Assembly: GCF_015206815.1 (NCBI RefSeq)
Contig: NZ_JADEXZ010000056.1
Coordinates: 1-40,926, forward strand
DNA: 40,926 nucleotides
Direction: 5' to 3'
From: Fortiea sp. LEGE XX443
GTDB lineage: Bacteria > Cyanobacteriota > Cyanobacteriia > Cyanobacteriales > Nostocaceae
Under the pieces are notes generated by a model. That model did not search any database, was not told the DNA's origin, and saw nothing but the letters and a program-made list of their open reading frames with translations. The first letter of the stretch is position 1. Each line of letters starts with the position of its first letter. The position numbers and the translations under genes are program-made. Shown here in pieces: positions 1-6,866 of the stretch.

Positions 1-39
1 TTGGGCGCGGGTCAGATTGCTAGGGTATGCTTTACTCAT
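1..39 (-). CDS. Transposase N-terminus, IS5-like (partial, runs off the window)
   Basis: Reading the minus strand from the ATG at 39-37 gives MSKAYPSNLTRAQ, which I recognise as the usual beginning of cyanobacterial IS5-group (DUF4096-type) transposases. A purine-rich GAGAGAG ribosome-binding sequence lies about 5 bases upstream (44-50 on the plus strand). It forms one arm of the 44-90 hairpin, so translation could be reduced when the leader folds. The remaining gene lies outside the window, so intactness is unknown. Confidence 0.6.
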   Translation of the reverse strand, partial: MSKAYPSNLTRAQ

Positions 40-43
40 GTTG

Positions 44-97
44 CTCTCTCAGTGCTGTCTATTATCTATTCACAGCATATACTGAGAGAGTTTTTTT
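44..97 (+). terminator. Hairpin with T-run in the IS leader
   Basis: CTCTCTCAGT (44-53) pairs perfectly with ACTGAGAGAG (81-90). Inside it GCTGT (54-58) pairs with ACAGC (72-76). Seven Ts follow at 91-97. On the plus strand this is a good intrinsic terminator that would stop transcripts leaving the element. On the minus strand the same stem pairs with the transposase ribosome-binding site. Confidence 0.65.
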
Positions 98-117
98 ACC
101 ACCTCTTAGACTTTTAA

Positions 118-507
118 AACAGCCTCTTAGAAACTGATATTGGAGCAGTGAGTCTGAATGTTGATCAAGCGATCGCTTGTGGATTGATTATTAACGAATT
201 AATCTCTAACTCGCTTAAACACGCTTTTCCAGAACAGCAAACGGGTACTATCACTATTACTCTACACAGTATTGATGGTGATATCGAAATGTCTATCCAA
301 GACAATGGTATTGGTATACCAAATGATTTAAATTGGAATAATACTAATTCTTTAGGTTTATCTTTGGTTTATGACTTAGTTACAGAACAACTTGAAGGCA
401 GCATTACTCTAGAACGTTATCATGGCACAGTGTTCAATATCAAATTTCCCCAATTAACCTTGCAGCAAGAAATTTCTAATGGAGCAAGTGAAAATTTTAG
501 TTGTTGA
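118..507 (+). pseudogene. Histidine kinase C-terminal fragment (HWE/HisKA_2-like ATPase domain), 5' end lost
   Basis: The frame is open from just after a TAA at 115-117 and could start at GTG 148. It encodes only the ATP-binding end of a sensor kinase: the N-box region GLIINELISNSLKHAFPE, then the G1-type motif DNGIG and a short tail. The N-box with NSLKHAFP is typical of HWE/HisKA_2 kinases. No dimerisation domain, phospho-acceptor histidine or sensor domain is present. The break coincides with the IS terminus near 126, so I infer disruption by transposition. The 3' end overlaps the next gene by 29 bases (479-507), an arrangement suggesting that the intact kinase and the downstream REC-PAS-kinase were once translationally coupled. 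Confidence 0.7.
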
Positions 508-1993
508 AGATGAAGTCATAGTAGCCAGAACCATTGCCAACCAACTGAATCAACTAGGATATACAGTAATTGGTACAGCTTCTTCCGGAAAAGTTGCCAT
601 TGCTAAAGCGTTCGAGAGCAAACCAGAACTAGTTTTAATGGATGTTATCTTAAAAGGTGAGATGGATGGAATTACAGCAGCATCTCAAATTCGTGAGCAG
701 TTAGATATCCCGGTAATATTTCTTACTGCTTATGGCGATGACAATACAGTACAACGAGCAAAAGTTACCCAACCCTTTGGATATGTCATTAAACCATTCA
801 CCTCAAAAGATTTACGCATAGCGATTGAAATTGGTTTACTAAAACATAATTTAGAACGAGACTTAAGAGAAAATCGAGACAGATTAGCTACTCTTTTAAA
901 TTCAATGAGCGATGCAGTAATCGCTACAAATGAGCAAGGAATTGTAACATTTATTAATCCGGCTGCGGAGTTAATAACTGGCTGGAAGCAAGCGGATGCT
1001 TTAGGAAAAGACATATCTAAGATTTTTCGGTTAATCGATGAAGTTACAGAAACTTCCTTAGAAAACCCAGTGACAAAAGTACTGCGAGATGGGCAGGTTG
1101 TATATTTAGATGAATTTACATCGCTAATTACTAAAAATGGTTCCAGAATTCCCATTGGTGATAGTGCTTCCCCAATTATGCGGCAGCCTGGACAAATAAA
1201 TGGGGTAGTAGTTGTTTTTTGGAATCTTAGCGAACGACAACAGGCACAATTACTAGAACAAGCATTGCATAAAGAGCGAGAACTCAACCAACTTAAATCT
1301 CTATTTATATCTACTGTTTCTCATGAATTCCGTAATCCTTTGAGTGTAATTCAATCATCAGTAGAATTACTTGAAATGCAAGGAGAAAACTTAACAGCAG
1401 CTAAAAAACATACCTACTTAAAGCGGATTAAAGGTGCTATACAATCCATGAAAAAACTCATGGAAGATGTACTATTCATGGGGAAATCGGAAGCAGGTAA
1501 ATTAGAATGCCATCCTAGTTCACTGTATCTGGAAGAATTTTGTCGAGAGTTAATCGCAGAATTTACTACAATTCATCATAGCGGATCGGAAATTATTTTT
1601 AATTGTCACAGCGATCGCACAGACGCTTGCATGGATGAACAACTATTACATTACATATTTACTAATTTACTAACTAATGCAGTGAAATATTCTCCAGAAG
1701 GCGGCAATATATTTTTTGATTTAACTTGTAATTTAATGGAGAAAGTAGCTATTTTTCACATTCAAGACCAAGGAATTGGTATTCCTGAAGCAGATCAAGC
1801 TAGACTCTTTGAATCATTTTACCGAGCTTCAAATGCACAATCCATTCCAGGTACAGGACTGGGGTTAGTCATCGTTAAAAAGTGTGTAGAAGCTCATAAA
1901 GGTCAAATCAGCATCAACAGTCAAGTTGGTATCGGTACTACATTTACAATCATTTTGCCGCTAAATTATATACCAAATGTCATGAATAAGTGA
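479..1993 (+). CDS. Hybrid response regulator / PAS / sensor histidine kinase
   Basis: This 504-residue cytoplasmic protein has no membrane segment. Domain order: receiver (about 3-120) with acidic pocket E10/D11, phospho-acceptor D55 in LVLMDV and K105; PAS (about 131-250); HisKA with H282 in STVSHEFRNP; HATPase_c (about 385-495) with N-box LLTNAVKYSP, G1 DQGIGIP at 430-436 and G2 GTGLGL at 458-463. All residues needed for autophosphorylation and phosphotransfer are present, so it looks functional. An N-terminal receiver on a kinase suggests it is fed by another kinase; the overlapping broken kinase just upstream (ending 507) is the obvious former partner. With that partner destroyed by the IS, its input may now be missing. 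The cognate output regulator is not in the window. Confidence 0.9.
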   Translation: MEQVKILVVEDEVIVARTIANQLNQLGYTVIGTASSGKVAIAKAFESKPELVLMDVILKGEMDGITAASQIREQLDIPVIFLTAYGDDNTVQRAKVTQPFGYVIKPFTSKDLRIAIEIGLLKHNLERDLRENRDRLATLLNSMSDAVIATNEQGIVTFINPAAELITGWKQADALGKDISKIFRLIDEVTETSLENPVTKVLRDGQVVYLDEFTSLITKNGSRIPIGDSASPIMRQPGQINGVVVVFWNLSERQQAQLLEQALHKERELNQLKSLFISTVSHEFRNPLSVIQSSVELLEMQGENLTAAKKHTYLKRIKGAIQSMKKLMEDVLFMGKSEAGKLECHPSSLYLEEFCRELIAEFTTIHHSGSEIIFNCHSDRTDACMDEQLLHYIFTNLLTNAVKYSPEGGNIFFDLTCNLMEKVAIFHIQDQGIGIPEADQARLFESFYRASNAQSIPGTGLGLVIVKKCVEAHKGQISINSQVGIGTTFTIILPLNYIPNVMNK

Positions 1994-2042
1994 TGATGAA
2001 AGTCCAACGTCAAAAGGAGAAAAACCTGCATTAGTCAGGACT

Positions 2043-2252
2043 TTGACCAAAACTAGGGTGTGGAGTGTGAAGGGAGAAGAAAAAACTTTCTTTTTGGTCA
2101 ATCAACTCATTACCCTCAGCCTGGGCATAGCAACTATCATTCCCCATAGCCAATCATCTCCTGCAACCTTAATTGCAGCTGCCGATCAAGGACTTTATCA
2201 GGCAAAAGCCCAAGGGAGAAATTGTATGGTGCAGGTAAATTCTGAAGGATGA
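2043..2252 (+). pseudogene. GGDEF (diguanylate cyclase) C-terminal remnant
   Basis: From about 2097 the frame encodes the last strand and helix of a GGDEF domain: ITLSLGIATIIP, followed by LIAAADQGLYQAKAQGRN. This matches the family's 'vSlGia ... AD.ALY.AK..GRN' ending. The catalytic GG[D/E]EF loop and everything before it are missing, and the upstream codons (2043-2096) do not look like the domain. A TTG at 2043 could initiate translation but no clear ribosome-binding site is present. I read this as the surviving tail of a diguanylate cyclase or response regulator lost by deletion. It cannot make c-di-GMP. Confidence 0.7.
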
Positions 2253-2279
2253 CGACTTTCAGTAGAACTTTTCGGTCTA

Positions 2280-3062
2280 CTAAAATTCCACAATCACTGG
2301 TGTATGGTCGCTGGGTTGGGATAATTTTCTGGGGGTAACATCGATTGTGCAACTTTTGGCGCGATCGTACAAGATTGGTGTGAGATAGTGATGGTCAATT
2401 CGCCAACCTAAATTGCGTCGAAAAGCAGCGGTGCGATAATCCCACCAGCTGTAATGCCCACCTTCACTAGTAAATTTGCGAAAAGCATCGGCAAAGCCTA
2501 ATTCCAGAATATCTCGTAAGGCTTGGCGTTCTGGTTCAGATGCCATAATGTGGTTTTCTGCATTTACTTTGTCGTGAATATCTATCGACTCCAGGGCGAT
2601 ATTGAAGTCGCCGCAGATGCAAATGGCTGGTTGTGATTTGAGCAGTAATTGTAAATACTCGCGTAGCACAGTTAACCAGCGTAACTTAAAATCGTATTTT
2701 TCACTGCCAACTGTTGAACCGTTAGGAACATATAAATTCACAACCCTAATACCATCAATCACACCTGTAATTACGCGTTTTTGCTCATCCCATTCTGGTT
2801 CAAGCTGAGGCAAAATTGCTGTAAATCCTACAGAAACATCTGTCAGTGGTTGACGAGAAATGAGGGCGACACCGTTATAAGCTTTTTGTCCTGAGATGTA
2901 GAGGTGATAGCCTAATTCTGCAAAGGGCGATCGCGGAAAGTCGGCATCTATAACCTTTGTCTCTTGTAAACAAAGCACATCTACAGGATTCTGACTTAAC
3001 CAATTGATCACCTGTTCTAGACGAGTGCGAATTGAATTTACATTCCAAGTAACAATTTTCAT
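2280..3062 (-). CDS. xth: Exodeoxyribonuclease III / AP endonuclease
   Basis: This 260-residue enzyme of the EEP superfamily has the usual length for ExoIII (about 250-270). ExoIII cleaves DNA 5' to abasic sites and removes 3' blocking groups or nucleotides in base-excision repair. All catalytic motifs are visible: N7 in TWNVNS, metal-binding E34 in LQETK, Y111, D152/N154 in GDFNIA, RIDH at 222-225 and D252/H253 in QPSDHTPV. The start is the ATG at 3062-3060; no strong Shine-Dalgarno sequence is seen. The gene stands alone and its stop codon overlaps a small hairpin (2261-2281) that may separate it from the convergent GGDEF remnant. Identification of the family is firm; ExoIII versus a close paralogue such as ExoA cannot be separated by eye. 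Confidence 0.93.
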   Translation of the reverse strand: MKIVTWNVNSIRTRLEQVINWLSQNPVDVLCLQETKVIDADFPRSPFAELGYHLYISGQKAYNGVALISRQPLTDVSVGFTAILPQLEPEWDEQKRVITGVIDGIRVVNLYVPNGSTVGSEKYDFKLRWLTVLREYLQLLLKSQPAICICGDFNIALESIDIHDKVNAENHIMASEPERQALRDILELGFADAFRKFTSEGGHYSWWDYRTAAFRRNLGWRIDHHYLTPILYDRAKSCTIDVTPRKLSQPSDHTPVIVEF

Positions 3063-3521
3063 TTAGTTATTTGTCGAATTAATGCGTGATATTCTCATTT
3101 ATAAAAATTTTAGTATTATTTAATCTTTATGTTAATGATCCTCTCAATTGCCTATTTTTGCTCAAATTGAGGTTACTACAAAATTGATCCCGTGTCATAT
3201 TTTTAGTATTCTCAGCTACAAAATCTGTGTTTTTGTAAGTTCTGCTACAAAATTCCTTAACTGGCTCTGATCCCCAAGGTAGATGAAATCAAAGGAACGT
3301 GAGCTATATTTTAAAAGTGTAGACACATGCTGACTACAACATCTAAATCGTCTTAAATGTATCCGTAGGCTTTTACGTTACTGTTAACTAATGTTTCACT
3401 TTTAAGAGTCAGTTAAGTTAATTGAAATCTTAAAAGAGTAAGTAAAAATGCTTTGTCTTCGAGAAAAGATTTTATTAATCTTTACAAAAAGACTCTTTTA
3501 CAGTCCGAACCAAAACAACTT
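3063..3521. other. A/T-rich intergenic region between divergent xth and the glycosyltransferase
   Basis: No gene or RNA is recognised here. It must hold both promoters. A weak imperfect hairpin (about 3140-3173, CCTC...GAGG) and TATATTTTA-like sequence near 3304-3312 are visible, but no confident -35/-10 pair. A TTG at 3453 opens the frame of the downstream gene early, but those 23 codons do not resemble the family N-terminus, so I treat them as leader. Confidence 0.4.
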
Positions 3522-4586
3522 ATGAAAATCGCTCAGGTAGCCCCCTTATGGGAACGAGTTCCACCTCCAAATTATGGAGGAATTGAACTGGTAGTGAGTC
3601 GATTGACCGATGAATTAGTGCGTCGCGGTCATGAAGTAACTTTATTTGCTTCTGGCGATTCACAAACTCTGGCTCGTTTAGCAGCAATTTATCCACGAGC
3701 ATTACGTTTAGACAATGATGTTAAAGAGTATGCAGTGTATGAAATGTTAGAACTGAGTCAAGCTTACCAACAAGCTGCGGAATTCGATATCATTCATTCT
3801 CATGTGGGAATTTCGGCATTACCTTTGGCGAGTTTGGTTTTAACTCCCAGTGTGCATACTCTGCACAGCAATTTTACAAAAGATAACATTAATGTATATC
3901 GTCACCACCAAAGACAGCCATACGTCAGCATTAGTAACGCACAAAGGCAAATTGATTTAAATTATATTGCCACAGTCTATAACGGAATTCATCTCGAAGA
4001 TTATCCGTTTATAGCTCAACCAAAAGAATCACCTTATTTGGTATTCTTAGGACGTTTTTCTCCAGAAAAGGGGCCACACCAAGCGATCGCAATTGCAAAA
4101 CAAACTGGCTGGCGCTTAAAAATGGCCGGAAAGGTTGATGTAGCAGACTCTAAGTTTTTTGAACAAGAGATTGTCCCCCAAATAGATGGCCAGCAAATTG
4201 AATATCTCGGTGAAATCAACCACACCAAAAAAGCTGAACTTCTAGGCAATGCTGCGATCGCTCTTTTCCCTATTTCTTGGCAAGAACCATTTGGTTTGGT
4301 AATGATTGAATCAATGGCCACAGGTACACCAGTAATTGCTATGAATTTCGGTTCTGTACCAGAAGTGATTGTTGGAAAAACAGGTTTTATTTGCCAAAAC
4401 TACGAAGAAATGGCAGCCATGATTCCTGCTACTTTGAAACTTAATCGCCACACCTGTAGAGAACACGTTGAAAACAAATTTAGCGTTACTCAAATGGTAG
4501 ATGGCTACGAAGCAGTTTACAAACAAATTATTAAAAATCGCATCAACCTCAACGGTTACATCCACGCTACTAAAATTCGGTCATAA
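3522..4586 (+). CDS. Glycosyltransferase family 4
   Basis: The product is 354 residues from ATG 3522. That start is chosen because MKIAQVAPLWERVPPPNYGG is the canonical beginning of this group; an in-frame TTG at 3453 would add 23 unlikely residues. The fold is GT-B, with an N-terminal acceptor domain beginning with the glycine-rich NYGGIE loop. The C-terminal nucleotide-sugar domain starts around VFLGRFSPEKG and carries the EX7E retaining signature, E255 and E263, in EPFGLVMIESMATG. Family members transfer a hexose from an NDP-sugar with retention of configuration, usually onto lipids, polysaccharides or small glycosides. The acceptor cannot be predicted. There is no signal peptide or membrane segment, so it is cytosolic or peripheral. 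Neighbours give no pathway clue. Confidence 0.88.
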   Translation: MKIAQVAPLWERVPPPNYGGIELVVSRLTDELVRRGHEVTLFASGDSQTLARLAAIYPRALRLDNDVKEYAVYEMLELSQAYQQAAEFDIIHSHVGISALPLASLVLTPSVHTLHSNFTKDNINVYRHHQRQPYVSISNAQRQIDLNYIATVYNGIHLEDYPFIAQPKESPYLVFLGRFSPEKGPHQAIAIAKQTGWRLKMAGKVDVADSKFFEQEIVPQIDGQQIEYLGEINHTKKAELLGNAAIALFPISWQEPFGLVMIESMATGTPVIAMNFGSVPEVIVGKTGFICQNYEEMAAMIPATLKLNRHTCREHVENKFSVTQMVDGYEAVYKQIIKNRINLNGYIHATKIRS

Positions 4587-4644
4587 TTTACATCTTTTTT
4601 TTACCTGCATTTAACATCAATTTTATTTTGAGGAGGACATTGGA

Positions 4645-4830
4645 ATGAGTATGCGAGCCAACACTTGCCCGTGTTGCGGCGGTTCTTTACTGCGTCATGT
4701 CCGTCATGGTGGATTGTATTGGCTTTGCCTTTCTTGCCGACAAGAAGTGCCGCAGTTAACAATTAATCGTTTAGCTAATGTAGATACTCGGAATACAGGA
4801 GTACTCACTCAGCCAAAGGTAACTTCCTAA
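4645..4830 (+). CDS. Small zinc-ribbon protein, function unknown
   Basis: The product is 61 residues with an excellent ribosome-binding site (GAGGAGGA, 4631-4638) 6 bases before the ATG. The N-terminal half carries a CPCC cluster (C8, C10, C11) and a second pair C28/C31 (CLSC), spaced like a zinc ribbon; the His-rich stretch LLRHVRHGG lies between. The C-terminal third looks unstructured. Small CPCC...CxxC proteins of this kind recur in filamentous cyanobacteria, but I know no function. It is 58 bases downstream of the glycosyltransferase in the same direction and could be co-transcribed; a terminator at 4970-5001 closes the unit. Confidence 0.75.
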   Translation: MSMRANTCPCCGGSLLRHVRHGGLYWLCLSCRQEVPQLTINRLANVDTRNTGVLTQPKVTS

Positions 4831-4969
4831 GTCTGGCGATGAAGTCATAATCACTGGACGTAGGCAAGTGTCATCGAAGCGATCGCTAAATTAGAAGATG
4901 AGGAAGGATGATTTTTTAACTACTTCCTCATTACTCAATACTATTTTTGAAAGCAAATTAGTATGAGAG

Positions 4970-5001
4970 GCTCTACCTGATAAAATCAGGTGGAGCTTTT
5001 T
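4970..5001 (+). terminator. Intrinsic terminator after the zinc-ribbon gene
   Basis: GCTCTACCTGA (4970-4980) pairs with TCAGGTGGAGC (4986-4996) over 11 positions with one G-T wobble and a 5-base loop, followed by five Ts. It ends only 17 bases before the start codon of the next gene, so the downstream gene must be transcribed either by read-through or from a promoter overlapping this hairpin. Confidence 0.75.
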
Positions 5002-5017
5002 AATTAGGTCAAAAGCT

Positions 5018-6043
5018 TTGTTAGCAGCGTTACTTTATGGTCAGGAAGATTTACGATTAGAGCAGGTAGCTGATCCCATACCAGCATTTGGTGAAGTCGT
5101 CATGCAAGTGGGAGCAGCGACAACTTGCGGTACAGATTTAAAAGTTTGGCGGCGTGGCGGTCATGCCAAGATGTTGAAACCCCCCACACTGTTTGGTCAT
5201 GAAGCCGCAGGGATAATTGTAGAAGTGGGCGCAGGTGTGACCGATTGGCAAGTGGGCGATCGCGTTGTTGCCAATAACTCTGCACCTTGCATGGAATGTT
5301 TTTTTTGTCAATGCCAAGAGTATTCTTTATGTCCTAATTTAACCTGGAATAATGGCACATTTGCCGAATATCTAAAAATTCCCGCACCCATCGTACAGCA
5401 TAATTTGTTGCGGGTTCCTGATGAATTGCCCTTTGAATTGGCAGCTATGACAGAACCTTTAGCTTGTGTATTGCATGGTGTAGCCCGTTCTAATATCAAA
5501 CCCAAAGATAAAGTAGTTGTTTTGGGAGATGGGGCGATCGGATTAATGTTTGTCGCCGCTTTGGCTGATAGTGTTGAGGTGTTGCTGTGGGGTGGTAGTG
5601 ACCAAAGGCTAGAAATTGGTCAAAAATTTGGTGCAGCCCAAACATTTAACTATCATCAAATTCCAGATATTCCCGGTGTCGTGAAAGAACTCACCCAAGG
5701 ATGGGGTGCAGATGTGGTGATTGAAGCGACGGGTGTACCTAGTGTATGGGAAACTGCGATCGCCTGCGCTCGTCCTGGCGCAACAGTTAACTTATTCGGC
5801 GGCTGTCCACGAGATACGACGATTACAGTTAATACAGAACAATTACACTATAGCGAACTCACTTTAAAAGGCGTGTTTCACAATACACCTGAATATGTGC
5901 GAAAAGCACTTTCATTAATAGCTAGTCGTAAAATACCTTGGGAATTACTCATCAGCGAAAAGCGACCTTTGAAGGATTTGGAACAAGTGTTTCATGATAT
6001 GAAAGCGCGTCAGGTAATTAAAGTAGCAATGGTTTGTAGTTAG
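5018..6043 (+). CDS. Zinc-dependent alcohol dehydrogenase-like oxidoreductase (MDR family)
   Basis: The product is 341 residues. The start is TTG 5018, with AGG at 5006-5008 as ribosome-binding site; no ATG fits. It is a medium-chain dehydrogenase with catalytic zinc ligands C37 (TTCGTD) and H61/E62 (FGHEAAG) and a complete structural-zinc lobe C91, C94, C97, C105. The Rossmann motif is GDGAIG near 170, followed by a GAAQ(T)FNY region. This pattern fits the sorbitol/threonine dehydrogenase-like branch, which oxidises alcohols or polyols with NAD(P). The substrate is not predictable. It is probably transcribed alone: a terminator lies immediately upstream and the next gene is on the opposite strand. 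Confidence 0.85.
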   Translation: MLAALLYGQEDLRLEQVADPIPAFGEVVMQVGAATTCGTDLKVWRRGGHAKMLKPPTLFGHEAAGIIVEVGAGVTDWQVGDRVVANNSAPCMECFFCQCQEYSLCPNLTWNNGTFAEYLKIPAPIVQHNLLRVPDELPFELAAMTEPLACVLHGVARSNIKPKDKVVVLGDGAIGLMFVAALADSVEVLLWGGSDQRLEIGQKFGAAQTFNYHQIPDIPGVVKELTQGWGADVVIEATGVPSVWETAIACARPGATVNLFGGCPRDTTITVNTEQLHYSELTLKGVFHNTPEYVRKALSLIASRKIPWELLISEKRPLKDLEQVFHDMKARQVIKVAMVCS

Positions 6044-6074
6044 CGATCGCCAAAGTCTGATCAATTTGAATTCA

Positions 6075-6329
6075 TCAAACAGAGAGAAAGAATATAATCA
6101 GGACGACGCTGAGGGACAACGCAAATAACAGCGCATATTCAAATCGGCGGCTAAATAATCCTACAGCAGCAATCAAGCTGATAAACAGAATAAAAATGCC
6201 AATGTATTGTTCGCGCTGCCAAACTTTAGGAATGAGTGGATCTCTGGTAGTCGGATCAGGAGTAGGAATTTGCTCAACTGTGCGTTGCGATCGCTGCGGT
6301 ACTGGAAATTCTTCAATTGGTAAAGCCAT
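6075..6329 (-). CDS. Small two-helix membrane protein, unknown
   Basis: The product is 84 residues, start ATG 6329-6327 preceded by GAGAG. The first 40 residues are hydrophilic and proline-rich (three PxP-like segments). Two hydrophobic segments follow, about 43-60 (IGIFILFISLIAAVGLF) and 65-83 (YALLFALSLSVVLIIFFL), separated by SRRFE. It looks like a small inner- or thylakoid-membrane protein with a cytoplasmic N-tail. I do not recognise a named family. It converges with the dehydrogenase gene with only 31 bases between stops and no terminator. Confidence 0.65.
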   Translation of the reverse strand: MALPIEEFPVPQRSQRTVEQIPTPDPTTRDPLIPKVWQREQYIGIFILFISLIAAVGLFSRRFEYALLFALSLSVVLIIFFLSV

Positions 6330-6506
6330 AACTATCTCTCAGACAAATTCTCTGTGAGGTTGCGCTTTATTCTTCTATCAGGAACAATTTAGCTTAATAT
6401 ACAGAATTTTCCTAATGTTGCATACCTAATTTGTCCTTACATCCAGTCTCAGAAGTTAATCTTTGTGAGTAAATCCTACATTAAAAACCTGCCAAAATGG
6501 CAACCC

Positions 6507-6525
6507 AACTCAGATTAACTGAGTT
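6507..6525. promoter_or_regulatory. Perfect 7-bp inverted repeat in the 6330-6750 region
   Basis: AACTCAG (6507-6513) and CTGAGTT (6519-6525) are perfect inverted copies around a 5-base spacer. There is no T-run, so a terminator is unlikely; a dimeric regulator site is possible. No protein gene is visible in 6330-6866; the right part is covered by the candidate RNA, and the rest is A/T-rich sequence without recognised features. Confidence 0.3.
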
Positions 6526-6744
6526 AAATTGATGAAAGATAAACGACTTCAAGGGTTTTGTTATCAGGGGCTACCAAGAAAATCAAATACCTCATTAATT
6601 CTTATCTAAAATGTATTTTGTGTTATGACATCATGAATTTACTCTCAAATTTTAGATGATTAATCTGAGAAAATACATTAATTAATCAGGCTTTACATTT
6701 GCTGCAATGGGAATATTTAACACATATATACGTTGCCATTTTCG

Positions 6745-6750
6745 TATAAT
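6745..6750 (+). promoter_or_regulatory. -10 box (TATAAT) of the candidate small RNA
   Basis: A consensus TATAAT sits 7-10 bases before the first structured residues of the candidate RNA. No good -35 hexamer lies at 16-18 bases upstream, so it may rely on an activator. I looked for an NtcA site (GTA-N8-TAC) at the expected distance and saw no clean match. Confidence 0.5.
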
Positions 6751-6755
6751 TTAGC

Positions 6756-6859
6756 CCCCTAAATAAAGGGCGACGTTTGTACATATTCCTGTGCGCTACA
6801 GCGGCAAATGTTGAGTGGGAGAATTAGGCGTTTGGTATGCCTACTCCCACTCTTTTTTT
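6756..6859 (+). ncRNA. Candidate structured small RNA (about 100 nt) with its own promoter and terminator
   Basis: Three consecutive stems can be drawn. The first is GCCC/GGGC (6753-6771 region). The second is CGACGTTTG (6771-6779) with CAAATGTTG (6805-6813), nine pairs including two G-U, enclosing a TGT/ACA mini-stem. The last is a terminator made of GAGTGGGAG (6813-6821) with CTCCCACTC (6844-6852), plus inner TAGGC/GCCTA and seven Ts. TATAAT lies just upstream. No plus-strand protein gene needs this terminator: the previous plus gene ends 770 bases earlier. Together these features argue for an independent sRNA. I do not match it to Yfr1, Yfr2, 6S, tmRNA or another RNA I can recall. It ends just before the 3' end of nagA on the other strand, so it does not overlap that gene. 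Confidence 0.6.
6813..6859 (+). terminator. Strong intrinsic terminator of the candidate sRNA
   Basis: A two-tier stem is formed: nine perfect pairs outside (GAGTGGGAG/CTCCCACTC), a 3-base asymmetric bulge, then TAGGC/GCCTA inside a 9-base loop. Seven Ts follow at 6853-6859. It could also help stop nagA transcripts arriving on the minus strand, but that strand lacks a matching U-run. Confidence 0.75.
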
Positions 6860-6866
6860 CTGTATT

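Larger units (their letters stand above)
1..126 (-). mobile_element. End of an IS5-like insertion sequence (5' end of element, cut by window edge)
   Basis: The element contains the start of a transposase on the minus strand (1-39), a leader with a strong hairpin (44-90), and a probable terminal inverted repeat ending near 126, reading CTAAGAGGCTGTTTTAAAAG on the minus strand (130-111). A near copy of that terminus (18 of 20 bases) lies at 28189-28208 without any transposase, which supports it being an IS end. Kinase homology resumes at about 127, so the element appears to have landed inside a histidine kinase gene. Only one end is visible, so target duplication and exact boundary cannot be fixed. 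Family assignment rests on 13 transposase residues and the terminus. Confidence 0.6.

Noticed and set aside
730-1287. Long open frame on the minus strand
   Set aside because: It lies wholly inside the REC-PAS-kinase gene, whose domains are unmistakable; the antisense product has no recognisable features and is Ser/Cys-rich, as expected of a shadow frame.
6700-6750. NtcA site for the candidate sRNA
   Set aside because: I looked for GTA-N8-TAC about 22 bases before TATAAT; nothing better than a partial match was present.
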